The notes under the pieces: generated by a model | Seen by the model: only the letters and a program-made list of their open reading frames with translations | Database searches by the model: none | Told to the model about the DNA's origin: nothing | Made by a program: the position numbers and the translations under genes | Part shown: positions 1-7,274 of the stretch, one piece after another | Numbering within the stretch: the first letter of the stretch is position 1 | Layout: every line of letters starts with the position of its first letter | Origin: Chitinophagaceae bacterium | GTDB lineage: Bacteria > Bacteroidota > Bacteroidia > Chitinophagales > Chitinophagaceae | Direction of reading: 5' to 3' | DNA: 7,352 nt | Assembly: GCA_025455245.1 (NCBI GenBank) | Contig: JALOMX010000095.1 | Span: 1 to 7,352, forward strand

Positions 1-2
1 AC

Positions 3-137
3 GGTAACTTCGAACTTACTGAAAGGATTTATGATTTTGGCGGCACAGAAGTAGGTTCAAGAATAATCACCGACTCCGGCGGTACATTGCTGTCGAGGGC
101 CTTGCGCTGTGGCAGCACTACTATTGCATCTTTTTAA
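3..137 (+). CDS. C-terminal end of an unidentified protein (5' truncated by window)
   Basis: One plus-strand frame is open from the first complete codon of the window to a TAA at 135-137, giving 44 residues that begin GNFELTERIYDFGGTEVG and end CGSTTIASF. The other two plus frames hit stops early (TAA at 5-7, TAG at 52-54). The composition is protein-like: alternating hydrophobic and polar residues with glycines suggest a beta-rich C-terminus. I do not recognise the family. The end does not resemble a type IX secretion C-terminal sorting domain, since it lacks the usual terminal basic residue pattern. The gene runs convergently towards metG, with 226 bp between the stops. A chance open frame of this length at a window edge cannot be excluded. 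Confidence 0.5.
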   Translation, partial: GNFELTERIYDFGGTEVGSRIITDSGGTLLSRALRCGSTTIASF

Positions 138-363
138 TACAGTACTTTTATTTGCGCCACAAAAAAATTAATGCACCCGCATACATATACTTTTTTGACG
201 GTGGTACCTTGTCTGAGAAGCCAGGATTACACCATATCCTTTTATGCTTGAAGGCTGCATGGTTGTGGTTCCCTGAGGCGATCGGTTATCCTGATGTTGC
301 AGGAAAACTACAGGGATACTGTTGCAAATTAGTGATGACACCTATCCGTAAGAGGAAATCTCA
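138..363. other. Convergent intergenic gap, no recognisable element
   Basis: This 226-bp gap lies between the stop of the plus-strand partial gene and the stop of metG. I looked for a bidirectional terminator and found only a weak 5-bp stem around 289-304 (TCCTG/CAGGA) with no T-run. A plus-strand open frame starts at 152 and runs on antisense to metG, but its gap-encoded part does not look like a protein. Nothing here supports an RNA gene or a small CDS. Confidence 0.5.
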
Positions 364-2493
364 TCAACTCACCGTCGCCCCTGCATTCACCACATTCTCC
401 GGCTTCATAAAATGCAGCTTTCCTTCAGCATCTTCAGCCATCAGAATCATACCATTGCTTTCAATACCGCGCATTTTACGCGGGGCAAGGTTGGCCACAA
501 CGGTTACCTGTTTGCCAATGATTTCTTCCGGTGAAAAATGGAGTGCAATACCACTGACAATGGTGCGGGTTTCAAAACCCATATCCACAGTAAGTTGCAG
601 CAGTTTATCTGCCTTGGGTACTTTTACAGCTTCCACAATGGTTCCGATACGAAGGTCAAGTTTGGCAAAGTCATCATACACTATTTCTTCTTTCAAGGGT
701 GCAAAAGAAGGTGTTGTATCCTCAGATGTTGCATCGGCAGGCATAACGTTTCCGTTTTTCGATTGTTGGAGTTTTTCCAATTGGGCTGCTATTTCGGCAT
801 CTTCTATTTTGCGGAAAAGCAATTCCGGCGCACGAAGCGAATACCCGACGCTTAATAGCTTTTCTTTCCCGCCGTTTTCCCAATCAAGCATTTTTTCTAC
901 CACCTTCATCATATGCAGCATTTTTTTAGCTGTATGCGGTAAAAATGGATTGATGAAAATGGAAAGATTGGCGCACAATTGCAAACAAACATGCATACAG
1001 TTATCAATGCTTTGACGTGCGGACAACTGTTCGGCAGTAGCAAGTCCCGGCTTATTGGCAGCAAGGTCATCCGTAAGTTGTTTGGCCTTTATCCATGGCT
1101 CTTTTTTCTGCATGTATTGGTTGCCTTTCCGGGCAAGATCAATTACTTCAAACAGTGCATCCCTGAATTTGTACTGCTCCAATAGCTCCTCAATGGTATG
1201 TTTGGCGCGTTTGATATCAGCAAAAAGGTTCCGGTCATCATCATCCATGGCCTCAAGGTGCAACGGTGGTACCTTGCCGCTGCATAATTTATGCATCAAT
1301 ACAAAGGTCCGGTTTACAAAGTTTCCGAAAATGCTTACGAGTTCGCTGTTGTTGGCATCCTGAAATCCTTTCCATGTAAAATCACTGTCCTTGGTTTCAG
1401 GTGCAATGGTGGTGAGGTAATAACGCAGTACATCTTCACAGCCAGAAAAATCATTCAGGTACTCATGCAGCCAAACTGCCCAGTTGCGACTTGTACTTAC
1501 CTTGTCATTTTCTAAATTCAAAAATTCGTTGGCAGGCACATTGTCGGGTAATACATAATCGCCATGTGCTTTCAGCATGGCAGGGAAAATTATACAGTGA
1601 AAAACAATATTATCTTTTCCGATAAAGTGTACTAACTTGGTATCTTCACGTTTCCAGTAGTTTTCCCATGTGTCCGGCAGCAATTCCCTTGTAGCGCTTA
1701 TATAGCCAATAGGCGCATCAAACCACACATACAATACTTTCCCCTCTGCATCGGGAAGAGGCACTTTTACACCCCAACTGCTGTCTCGGGTCATGGCACG
1801 GGGCTGCAGGCCGCTGTCTATCCAGCTTTTGCATTGGCCATACACATTGTTTTTCCATTCTTTATGTCCTTCCAGTATCCATTCTTTCAAAAAGGGTTCA
1901 AATTCATTTAATGGAAAGTACCAATGTTTTGTTTTGCGCTTTTTCGGGGGGTTATGGCTTAATGTGCTTTTGGGGTTGATCAATTGCTCGGGGCTTAGGC
2001 TGCTGCCGCATTTTTCGCATTGATCGCCATAGGCATTGGGATTCTGGCATACAGGACAGGTGCCGGTGATGTATCGGTCGGCCAAAAAGGTTTCCTTCTC
2101 TTCGTCGTAGTATTGTTCGGTTTCCCGCTCTTCAAACATGCCGTCATCGTAAAGCTTCTTAAAAAAATCAGCAGATGTTTCATGGTGAATGGCAGCCGAA
2201 GTGCGGCTGTATACATCAAAGGAGATTCCTATTCTGGCAAAACTGTCTTTAATAAGCGAATGGTATTTATCTACTATTTCCTGAGGGCTGATGCCTTCCT
2301 TCATGGCGCGAATGGTAATGGGTACACCATGTTCATCGCTGCCGCCTACAAATACGATATCGCGCTTTCGGGCACGCTGATAACGAACGTAAATATCGGC
2401 AGGTAAATAGCAGCCGGCTAAATGGCCAACATGTACGGGTCCGTTGGCATAGGGCAGGGCAGCAGAAACCAGAATTCTTTTATAATCTTTCAT
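364..2493 (-). CDS. metG: Methionine--tRNA ligase (MetRS) with C-terminal tRNA-binding domain
   Basis: This cytoplasmic class I aminoacyl-tRNA synthetase charges tRNA-Met, both initiator and elongator, with methionine using ATP. The 709-residue protein shows the expected order. The Rossmann catalytic core carries the HIGH-type motif HVGH (21-24) and GSDEHG (51-56). The connective peptide has a zinc knuckle with Cys146, Cys149, Cys159 and Cys162. WFDAPIGY (257-264) and HFIGKDN (289-295) follow, then the KMSKS-type loop KVSTS (331-335). The helical anticodon-binding domain begins near FGNFVNR (389-395). A variable linker (about 571-603) leads to a Trbp111/EMAP-like OB-fold tRNA-binding domain (about 604-709) containing [12 protein letters not shown]. 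The length matches dimeric two-module MetRS proteins of Bacteroidota. The ATG at 2493 directly begins the conserved N-terminus and follows a good promoter and a short AT-rich leader without a Shine-Dalgarno sequence. All key motifs are intact, so the protein should be functional. The gene stands alone, 95 bp after uma2. Confidence 0.98.
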   Translation of the reverse strand: MKDYKRILVSAALPYANGPVHVGHLAGCYLPADIYVRYQRARKRDIVFVGGSDEHGVPITIRAMKEGISPQEIVDKYHSLIKDSFARIGISFDVYSRTSAAIHHETSADFFKKLYDDGMFEERETEQYYDEEKETFLADRYITGTCPVCQNPNAYGDQCEKCGSSLSPEQLINPKSTLSHNPPKKRKTKHWYFPLNEFEPFLKEWILEGHKEWKNNVYGQCKSWIDSGLQPRAMTRDSSWGVKVPLPDAEGKVLYVWFDAPIGYISATRELLPDTWENYWKREDTKLVHFIGKDNIVFHCIIFPAMLKAHGDYVLPDNVPANEFLNLENDKVSTSRNWAVWLHEYLNDFSGCEDVLRYYLTTIAPETKDSDFTWKGFQDANNSELVSIFGNFVNRTFVLMHKLCSGKVPPLHLEAMDDDDRNLFADIKRAKHTIEELLEQYKFRDALFEVIDLARKGNQYMQKKEPWIKAKQLTDDLAANKPGLATAEQLSARQSIDNCMHVCLQLCANLSIFINPFLPHTAKKMLHMMKVVEKMLDWENGGKEKLLSVGYSLRAPELLFRKIEDAEIAAQLEKLQQSKNGNVMPADATSEDTTPSFAPLKEEIVYDDFAKLDLRIGTIVEAVKVPKADKLLQLTVDMGFETRTIVSGIALHFSPEEIIGKQVTVVANLAPRKMRGIESNGMILMAEDAEGKLHFMKPENVVNAGATVS

Positions 2494-2545
2494 CAGATAT
2501 ATGGCTTAAATTGAAGTTTATCATAACCCGTTTAATGCGGGAGCG

Positions 2546-2575
2546 CAAAGGTACGAAATCTTAAAGCCATTCAAG
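2546..2575 (-). promoter_or_regulatory. Bacteroidota-type promoter of metG
   Basis: Reading the minus strand, a -33-like CTTG (2575-2572) is followed by an 18-nt spacer and then TACCTTTG (2553-2546). The latter is a perfect match to the TAnnTTTG -7 element used by the Bacteroidota primary sigma factor. Transcription would begin near 2540, leaving a leader of about 45 nt before the metG ATG. The leader contains a small 4-bp palindrome (CCCG/CGGG, 2527-2541) of doubtful meaning. The spacer is 1 nt shorter than the usual 19-21. Confidence 0.75.
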
Positions 2576-2588
2576 ATGGATAAAGAGG

Positions 2589-3200
2589 TTATTCGGCGGG
2601 AGATTCGGACATTTCAAATACAATTCCTTCGTAAATATGCTTCATGGGGATTTGAATGTCCATTTCCCGCAATTCAACAATTTCATCCAATCCTTCAAAA
2701 GATTCAAAGTAAAACAGTGATTGGGTATGTGGTCTTCCGTACACCTCAACCAAAGGTTGTTCCTGACTTACCATGATGTAGTACCGAAGTGATGGTATTT
2801 TCCTGTAGTGTGCCCATTTTTCGCCCCGGTCTACACGTTCGGTTGATTCGGTGAGGATTTCAACAATTATGGAAGGGAATTCAACAAATCGGGACCTTCC
2901 CGAAAAGTCTTGTGGATTGCAGGTTACCATGACATCAGGTAAAAAAAGGGTTTTGTTTGTTATCCGTAGATAAATTGTTTCCTGAAATGATTTACAACCT
3001 CTGCTTTTCAAATTTTTCCTGAGAAAGCTATGAATATTGTCCCTGATGATGGCATGCCCTTGGGTGCTACCCGCCATCATTACCAATTCCCCATCCCACA
3101 GCTCATATTTCGCCTGAATCGGTTCCACATAATTGAAAAAAGCTTCAATGCTATCAAAGTGGTTGAATATGACTGCAGGTTCATTAATGTCAAACGACAT
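2589..3200 (-). CDS. Uma2 family (DUF820) PD-(D/E)XK nuclease-like protein
   Basis: The 203-residue protein has the Uma2/DUF820 signature. YELWDGELVMMAGSTQGHA (32-50) carries the acidic-Gly segment and the conserved His49. LPDV (87-90) provides Asp89, and IIVEILTEST (111-120) provides Glu114. DRGEKWAHYRKIPSLRYYIMV (124-144) holds the Lys128 and Tyr region and the final strand. Together these fit a restriction-endonuclease-like fold with a complete apparent active site. Family members are annotated as putative endonucleases, but their biological role is largely unknown. I chose the ATG at 3200. The in-frame ATG at 3296 would add 32 atypical residues and begin inside the upstream terminator hairpin, and the putative -7 element also lies between the two. 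With this start the length matches the family norm of roughly 190-200 residues. No partner methylase, antitoxin or transposase is visible, and metG follows under its own promoter. Confidence 0.92.
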   Translation of the reverse strand: MSFDINEPAVIFNHFDSIEAFFNYVEPIQAKYELWDGELVMMAGSTQGHAIIRDNIHSFLRKNLKSRGCKSFQETIYLRITNKTLFLPDVMVTCNPQDFSGRSRFVEFPSIIVEILTESTERVDRGEKWAHYRKIPSLRYYIMVSQEQPLVEVYGRPHTQSLFYFESFEGLDEIVELREMDIQIPMKHIYEGIVFEMSESPAE

Positions 3201-3217
3201 GGTATTGGAAATTTTCC

Positions 3218-3248
3218 CAAAGCTAATAAATTTAGCTCTAAGGTTAAA
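3218..3248 (-). promoter_or_regulatory. Probable promoter of the uma2 gene
   Basis: On the minus strand, TAGCTTTG (3225-3218) matches the Bacteroidota TAnnTTTG -7 element exactly. A 3-of-4 match to the -33 TTTG, namely TTTA at 3248-3245, lies 19 nt upstream. The element sits only 17 nt before the chosen ATG at 3200, so the leader would be about 10 nt. That is short but compatible with Shine-Dalgarno-independent initiation. It lies downstream of the terminator at 3264-3302, as expected for a fresh transcription start. Confidence 0.45.
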
Positions 3249-3263
3249 TGCAGCAACAATTTC

Positions 3264-3302
3264 AAAAAACCAAAAATGCCCCGAATCCCGGAGCATTTTT
3301 GG
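3264..3302 (-). terminator. Strong Rho-independent terminator of the propeller-protein gene
   Basis: The two arms, CCAAAAATGC (3270-3279) and GCATTTTTGG (3293-3302), are perfectly complementary over 10 bp. Inside them, one mismatch and three more G-C pairs (CCG 3281-3283 with CGG 3289-3291) close a small loop. Read on the minus strand, the stem is followed at once by six T residues (3269-3264), the classical intrinsic terminator layout. It lies 99 nt after the stop of the minus-strand propeller gene and before the uma2 promoter, so it separates those two transcription units. Confidence 0.87.
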
Positions 3303-3351
3303 AATGGTTATTATATCTCAATATTCTAAGCCCTAAATCAATTTCCCCAAC

Positions 3352-3393
3352 TTCATATTTAGTACTTTGTATTTCGTATTTCTAACCTCGTAC
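3352..3393. repeat. Degenerate heptamer repeat (period 7, about 6 units)
   Basis: Six consecutive 7-bp blocks can be aligned on the plus strand: TTCATAT, TTAGTAC, TTTGTAT, TTCGTAT, TTCTAAC, CTCGTAC. The plus-strand consensus is TTCGTAY; on the minus strand it is RTACGAA. The blocks keep strict 7-nt phase without indels, while individual units differ from the consensus at one to three positions. The array sits in the 3' untranslated region, 8 bp past the propeller gene stop and before its terminator. Similar runs occur, from memory, between genes in other Bacteroidota genomes. I know of no established function. Confidence 0.6.
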
Positions 3394-3401
3394 TTATCCA
3401 T

Positions 3402-6400
3402 TCATTTTCCCGCCAACAGCACCGGCTGATATTTAGCCTGCATCTTACCCCATTCCGTTTTAAAATCGGCAAGCTGCTTCACGGCAAGGTCAAGCCTTTG
3501 TAACTGAAGGTTGCTTGGCGCCTGCTCGTTTCCGGCAATGGCTGCATACAATTCGCTCAGTTCTTCCTTAAAGCGCTTCTCATCCGCAAAGATGCTTTTG
3601 TTTTTTGTAGCCATCAGTTGTCCCCTCAGTGCTTCCGATTTATCAAAGTATTCCTGTGCATTTTGTTTAGCTTTTTTATTGGTGGTTTTTTCCAGCATCG
3701 CTTTCAATGCACTTTGGGTTTTTGTGATGGTATCTACCAGTACCGCCAGTTCTTCCTGCATGTTATACATTTTCATGGCGGCATCATATTGAGCTTTTCT
3801 TTCTGTAAAAGTCATACCGCTTTTGTCATCATGCACAAGGGTAAGGGGTTGTGTATATTCCTTTCCTGATACAGAAAGTTTTACGGTATAGTTACCCGGC
3901 ATTACCATCGGCGCAGTAAATGCACCGAAGTCCATTTTCACGCTTCCCTCGGCTGTTTTTGGTGGTTTCATACGTTGGTTCCAGTAAATACGGTTGATGC
4001 CCTTTCTTTTTGTTCCGGGGATGGATTGTACCAACTTACCGTCAGTATCCAATATGTCGATTTTTACATCACCCGTCATTACCCTGTCTTTCAGGTAATA
4101 TTCAATGGCGGGAATGGCCGGCGGGTTGCCACCATTCCATCCGCCCTGTACGGGAAAACCACTTCCGCCAAACCGGCTTGTACCGGTTTTTACGGTTCCC
4201 ATCGGGAAAAGTACTACAGGTTTTTCTACCGTTTCAGGCGTCATGCTTCTTATTGGACGGATATCATCCACCACAATGATACCTCTTCCATGTGTGCCAA
4301 GAACAAGGTCGTGTGTTACAGGATGTATATCAATATCACGAACAAGACCAAACCAGGGCACGTTATTTTTCATCCGAAACCATTCCTTACCGCCATTTAC
4401 GGAGCAATACAAACCTCGCTCGCTGCCTACAAACAAAAGTTCTTTGTTTACAGGGTCTTCTTTTATTTTATGGGCATATCCTTCAAGTGCTTCACCACCT
4501 TTCAGCAGGGTCCATGTTTTGCCGAGATCAGTACTTTTGGCAACGTAGGTCGCATTGTCGCCGTACATGTGGTTGTCAAAAGTTGCGTATACCACATTTT
4601 TATCATGCTGTCCCGGTTGAATGCTGCTCACCCAGGTTTGTGCAGGTATCCCGGCTTTGGCAATGTTGGCAGAAACATTCGTCCATGTTTTTCCACCATC
4701 GGTAGTCACCTGAAGGTTACCATCGTCGGTTCCTGCCCATACTAAGTTGGCATCCAGCGTACTTTCTGCAATGGAAAAAATCGTGCAATGGTTTTCAGCC
4801 GAGGTATTGTCGGCACTCAATCCGCCGCTGCCTTCCTGTTGTTGTTTCTTTTTATCGTTGGTGGTAAGGTCGGGAGAAATACGTGTCCAGTTTCTTCCCT
4901 GATCGGTGCTGCGATAGAGGTATTGTGCCCCGGTGTACAAGGCTTTGCTTACAGGTCCTACATGCAGTGGTGTGTTCCAGTTCCATCGAAGTGGGTCTTC
5001 TCCTGCGGCCTGTTGTGGCTGAATATTGACTGATTTTCCGGAACTGATGGTTACCCGGCCCATATTGCCACCCTGTGCTTCGGCATAGCATATGTCGGGG
5101 TCTGTTCCATCGGGCACTACCCAAAAGCCATCACCACCATAAATATCCTGCCACACACTGTTGTTTACTCCGCCCGGGGAAGCACTTGGTGCCACCCAAC
5201 TGCCATTATCCTGCAGGCCGCCATATATTCTGTATGGTTCTGCACGATCAATAGCCACATGGTAAAACTGCCCGACGGGCAGGTTGTGCTTGTAAGACCA
5301 GGTAACTCCCCGGTCGAGGCTTACATACACGCCTCCATCGGTTCCCAGCCACATTTCGTTTGTGTTGTTGGGATTTATCCATAAAGCGTGGTGGTCGGCA
5401 TGAGGGGCGCCGCCTTCACCGCTTGCATCGGCAAAACTGTAGCCGCCATCATTGCTGTAAGAAAAGCTATAAGCCGGCCTGTAAACCCTTTTAGGATCTT
5501 TAGGGTCAACTACAATGGTTGAAAAATAAAACGGACGACTTACCACATTCAGCGATGCGCTTTGTGATTTCCAGTTTTCGCCACCATCAGCACTAATGTA
5601 AAGCCCGGTTTTATTGTTTTCCAGCTCAGCTATGGCCACCAGGTTTGACGGTGCAGATGGTGCAAGCGTAAGCGCAACACGGCCAACCAATCCCTGAGGC
5701 AATCCGGCTTGGATCCTTTTCCAGTTTTTGCCGCCATCGGTACTTTTCCAGATACCGCCTCCGGGTCCGCCGCTGCTGAATGAATAGGGCATCCGCCTGA
5801 ATTCCCATGTGGTGGCATAAATAATATCGGGATTTGAAGGATCGATGCAAATATCTGCCGCACCTGCCTTTTCACTAATGTAAAGAGCTTTGGTCCAGGT
5901 TTTGCCCCCGTCTTCTGTTTTGTATAAACCCCGGTGCGGGCTATCCTTGAATAAAGGCCCCGGTGCAGCAACAAAAACCACGTTTCCGTTGGCAGGGTGT
6001 ATGGCAATTTTTGCAATATGTTCGGTACTGTCCAATCCGATTTTAGTCCAGTTCTCACCACCATCTGTGGACTTATACATGCCATCTCCATAAGAAACAC
6101 TGTTACGCATATTGCTTTCACCTGTTCCTGCGTAAATGGTCCGTGGATTATTCTGATCAATGGCAATATCGCCGATGCTTTGGGTGTATTTGTCGAAAAC
6201 GGGTTTGAAGTTTGCACCCCCGTTGGTAGTTTTCCAGATACCACCGCCCGCGGTGCCAATATATATTGTTTTGGGTTCCTTGTTCACACCCTGAATGGAG
6301 GTGATCCTTCCACTCATGGTACCCGGGCCAAGCCATCTCGCTTCAAGGGCTCCAAATGTGGCGCTGTTTACCTGGCAAAAAACCGGTATGGCAAAAAGTA

Positions 6401-6443
6401 AGGATACTGCCAAAATAGTGGCAGGACTTAGTACAGATCTCAT
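3402..6443 (-). CDS. Exported Asp-box (BNR/VPS10-sortilin-like) two-propeller protein
   Basis: This 1013-residue protein has an N-terminal signal peptide: MRS, then hydrophobic 7-22, with likely signal peptidase I cleavage after Cys23 or Gln24. The VFC context is not a good lipobox. Eleven Asp-box motifs of the S/T-x-D/N-x-G-x-x-W/F type start at residues 72, 125, 176, 234, 284, 330, 375, 512, 580, 637 and 681. This indicates two beta-propellers, roughly 35-410 and 420-735, as in GH74 and VPS10 relatives. A beta-sandwich/FlgD-Ig-like segment follows (about 785-870, including GINRIYWN), then a charged helical tail (about 878-1003). Such Bacteroidota proteins are often labelled glycosyl hydrolase or VPS10-domain protein. 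I see no assignable catalytic pair, so enzymatic activity is unproven. No type IX sorting domain is evident at the C-terminus. The ATG at 6443 is chosen because it directly precedes the signal peptide; an upstream in-frame GTG at 6500 would translate through a long hairpin. Expected location is periplasmic or cell surface. Confidence 0.92.
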   Translation of the reverse strand: MRSVLSPATILAVSLLFAIPVFCQVNSATFGALEARWLGPGTMSGRITSIQGVNKEPKTIYIGTAGGGIWKTTNGGANFKPVFDKYTQSIGDIAIDQNNPRTIYAGTGESNMRNSVSYGDGMYKSTDGGENWTKIGLDSTEHIAKIAIHPANGNVVFVAAPGPLFKDSPHRGLYKTEDGGKTWTKALYISEKAGAADICIDPSNPDIIYATTWEFRRMPYSFSSGGPGGGIWKSTDGGKNWKRIQAGLPQGLVGRVALTLAPSAPSNLVAIAELENNKTGLYISADGGENWKSQSASLNVVSRPFYFSTIVVDPKDPKRVYRPAYSFSYSNDGGYSFADASGEGGAPHADHHALWINPNNTNEMWLGTDGGVYVSLDRGVTWSYKHNLPVGQFYHVAIDRAEPYRIYGGLQDNGSWVAPSASPGGVNNSVWQDIYGGDGFWVVPDGTDPDICYAEAQGGNMGRVTISSGKSVNIQPQQAAGEDPLRWNWNTPLHVGPVSKALYTGAQYLYRSTDQGRNWTRISPDLTTNDKKKQQQEGSGGLSADNTSAENHCTIFSIAESTLDANLVWAGTDDGNLQVTTDGGKTWTNVSANIAKAGIPAQTWVSSIQPGQHDKNVVYATFDNHMYGDNATYVAKSTDLGKTWTLLKGGEALEGYAHKIKEDPVNKELLFVGSERGLYCSVNGGKEWFRMKNNVPWFGLVRDIDIHPVTHDLVLGTHGRGIIVVDDIRPIRSMTPETVEKPVVLFPMGTVKTGTSRFGGSGFPVQGGWNGGNPPAIPAIEYYLKDRVMTGDVKIDILDTDGKLVQSIPGTKRKGINRIYWNQRMKPPKTAEGSVKMDFGAFTAPMVMPGNYTVKLSVSGKEYTQPLTLVHDDKSGMTFTERKAQYDAAMKMYNMQEELAVLVDTITKTQSALKAMLEKTTNKKAKQNAQEYFDKSEALRGQLMATKNKSIFADEKRFKEELSELYAAIAGNEQAPSNLQLQRLDLAVKQLADFKTEWGKMQAKYQPVLLAGK

Positions 6444-6466
6444 GTTCGGTTCTATTTTAAAGTGAT

Positions 6467-6518
6467 ATGCCCACGAAATGCGGATGGTAAAAAAGTCCAC
6501 TCCTTATTTCGTGGGCAT
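6467..6518. promoter_or_regulatory. Long stable inverted repeat in the leader of the propeller gene
   Basis: Perfect 13-bp arms, ATGCCCACGAAAT (6467-6479) and ATTTCGTGGGCAT (6506-6518), enclose 26 nt. An inner stem continues inside them: GGATGG (6482-6487) pairs with CCA and TCC (6497-6499 and 6501-6503) around one bulged C, leaving a 9-nt A-rich loop. On the minus strand the structure would end 23 nt before the propeller-gene ATG and begin 57 nt after the LolA-like gene stop. A run of five T (6520-6524) follows on the plus strand, whereas no clean T-run follows on the minus strand. It could therefore be an imperfect terminator between the genes, a leader attenuator, an mRNA-processing or stability element, or a plus-strand terminator. 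The pairing is seen directly; the role is not known. Confidence 0.75.
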
Positions 6519-6575
6519 GTTTTTGGTTAGCATGCAGTTATTAAATCAATGCATAATCCCTTCGGGGCTGATGGG

Positions 6576-7274
6576 TTATTTTGGTTTACTGAAAGTTTCA
6601 GCCGGGATAGTTTCATTTACTTTCACAGAGCTCATAACAATGGTTCCAAAAGCCTGCGTTAATGCATGGGGAAACTTAAGCCCGTTTACATCCCGGTAAT
6701 CAGAAAACTCAACAGTTATATCCATTTCCTGACCCATGGCCTTTCTTTTCTGAGATGTTTTGACAATCAGGTGAGAATCCTTATCGATAAAAAGAGTCTG
6801 TTCTCCGCTGTTTTTACGGGTAACTTTCAATTTATAACATTCTGTTCCCTGTACATCTTCAGTGCCCAAATATTCTACGGTATGGCCTTTTGCCTGATAA
6901 TCTAAAAGATTGCCCTGAATATCGAGATCATCAATGCCCTCTTTAATATCATCAGCAGTCATTGGTTCAGGAGCCTGCTGACCCTGAAAAGGCATGTAAG
7001 TCCATCCTTCCGTCGGAGTAATGATAACAAAACCAGTCATGCCGGCAACAGAAATATCCTGACGGGATCCTTTTCCGTTTTCTTGTGTCACTTTAACGGA
7101 TACATCATTTCCCATTACATTCATAGTGCCTTCCATAATAACTGAATTCACTTTTTTCCAGTTATCTGCGCCTCCTATGGCGGTAATGTGTTTTGAAATG
7201 ATTTCATCAGCCGTTTGAGCAATGGTTGCAAATCCGGCAAACAACAGGAAGCCGGAGAATAGAATTTTTTTCAT
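6576..7274 (-). CDS. Exported LolA-like (outer-membrane lipoprotein-sorting-protein-like) protein
   Basis: The 232-residue product begins MKKILFSGFLLFAGFATIAQ, a typical signal peptide with probable cleavage after Ala19 or Gln20. The mature protein has no lipobox cysteine. It opens with TADEIISKHITAIGGADNWKKVNSVIMEG (21-49), a pattern familiar from Bacteroidota proteins annotated as outer membrane lipoprotein-sorting protein-like. Beta-rich segments follow with GWTYMPFQGQ (90-99), ECYKLKVTRK (145-154), TLFIDKDSHLIVK (160-172) and DYRDVNGLKFPH (192-203). This fits the half-barrel LolA/LolB-like fold, which binds lipids or hydrophobic ligands in the periplasm. True LolA is better conserved, so a different cargo is likely. 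I chose the ATG at 7274. In-frame ATG 7280 is equally possible, and the TTG at 7349 would add a polar extension ahead of the signal peptide. It precedes the propeller gene by 132 bp in the same direction and may share its transcript. Confidence 0.8.
   Translation of the reverse strand: MKKILFSGFLLFAGFATIAQTADEIISKHITAIGGADNWKKVNSVIMEGTMNVMGNDVSVKVTQENGKGSRQDISVAGMTGFVIITPTEGWTYMPFQGQQAPEPMTADDIKEGIDDLDIQGNLLDYQAKGHTVEYLGTEDVQGTECYKLKVTRKNSGEQTLFIDKDSHLIVKTSQKRKAMGQEMDITVEFSDYRDVNGLKFPHALTQAFGTIVMSSVKVNETIPAETFSKPK

Noticed and set aside
152..1015. Plus-strand open frame of 287 codons, partly in the gap and antisense to metG
   Set aside because: Over most of its length it is antisense to metG, whose identity is certain. 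The translation is rich in Ser, Ile and Phe in the way antisense shadows usually are, and it shows no recognisable motif, promoter or start context.
198..1276. Two identical 14-bp copies of ACGGTGGTACCTTG at 198-211 and 1263-1276
   Set aside because: One copy is in the intergenic gap and the other inside metG coding sequence. A rough estimate puts one such chance 14-mer match at around one in ten for a window of this size, and the flanks are unrelated.
3201..3296. Longer N-terminus for the Uma2 protein from ATG 3296
   Set aside because: This start falls in the terminator hairpin and upstream of the putative -7 element, and the added residues do not match the family's usual N-terminus.
3975..4745. 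Plus-strand open frame of 256 codons antisense to the propeller gene
   Set aside because: It lies wholly inside a well-supported coding region with eleven phased Asp-box motifs, and its translation has no protein-like features.
6441..6500. Upstream GTG start (6500) for the propeller protein, with AAGGA next to it
   Set aside because: The purine-rich motif directly abuts the GTG, leaving no usable spacing. The extension would place 19 residues before a normal signal peptide, and the start lies within the hairpin stem.
6558..6567. Small CCC-TTCG-GGG hairpin next to the LolA-like stop
   Set aside because: There are only three base pairs and no T-run, so it is too short to call a terminator, especially beside the much stronger 6467-6518 structure.
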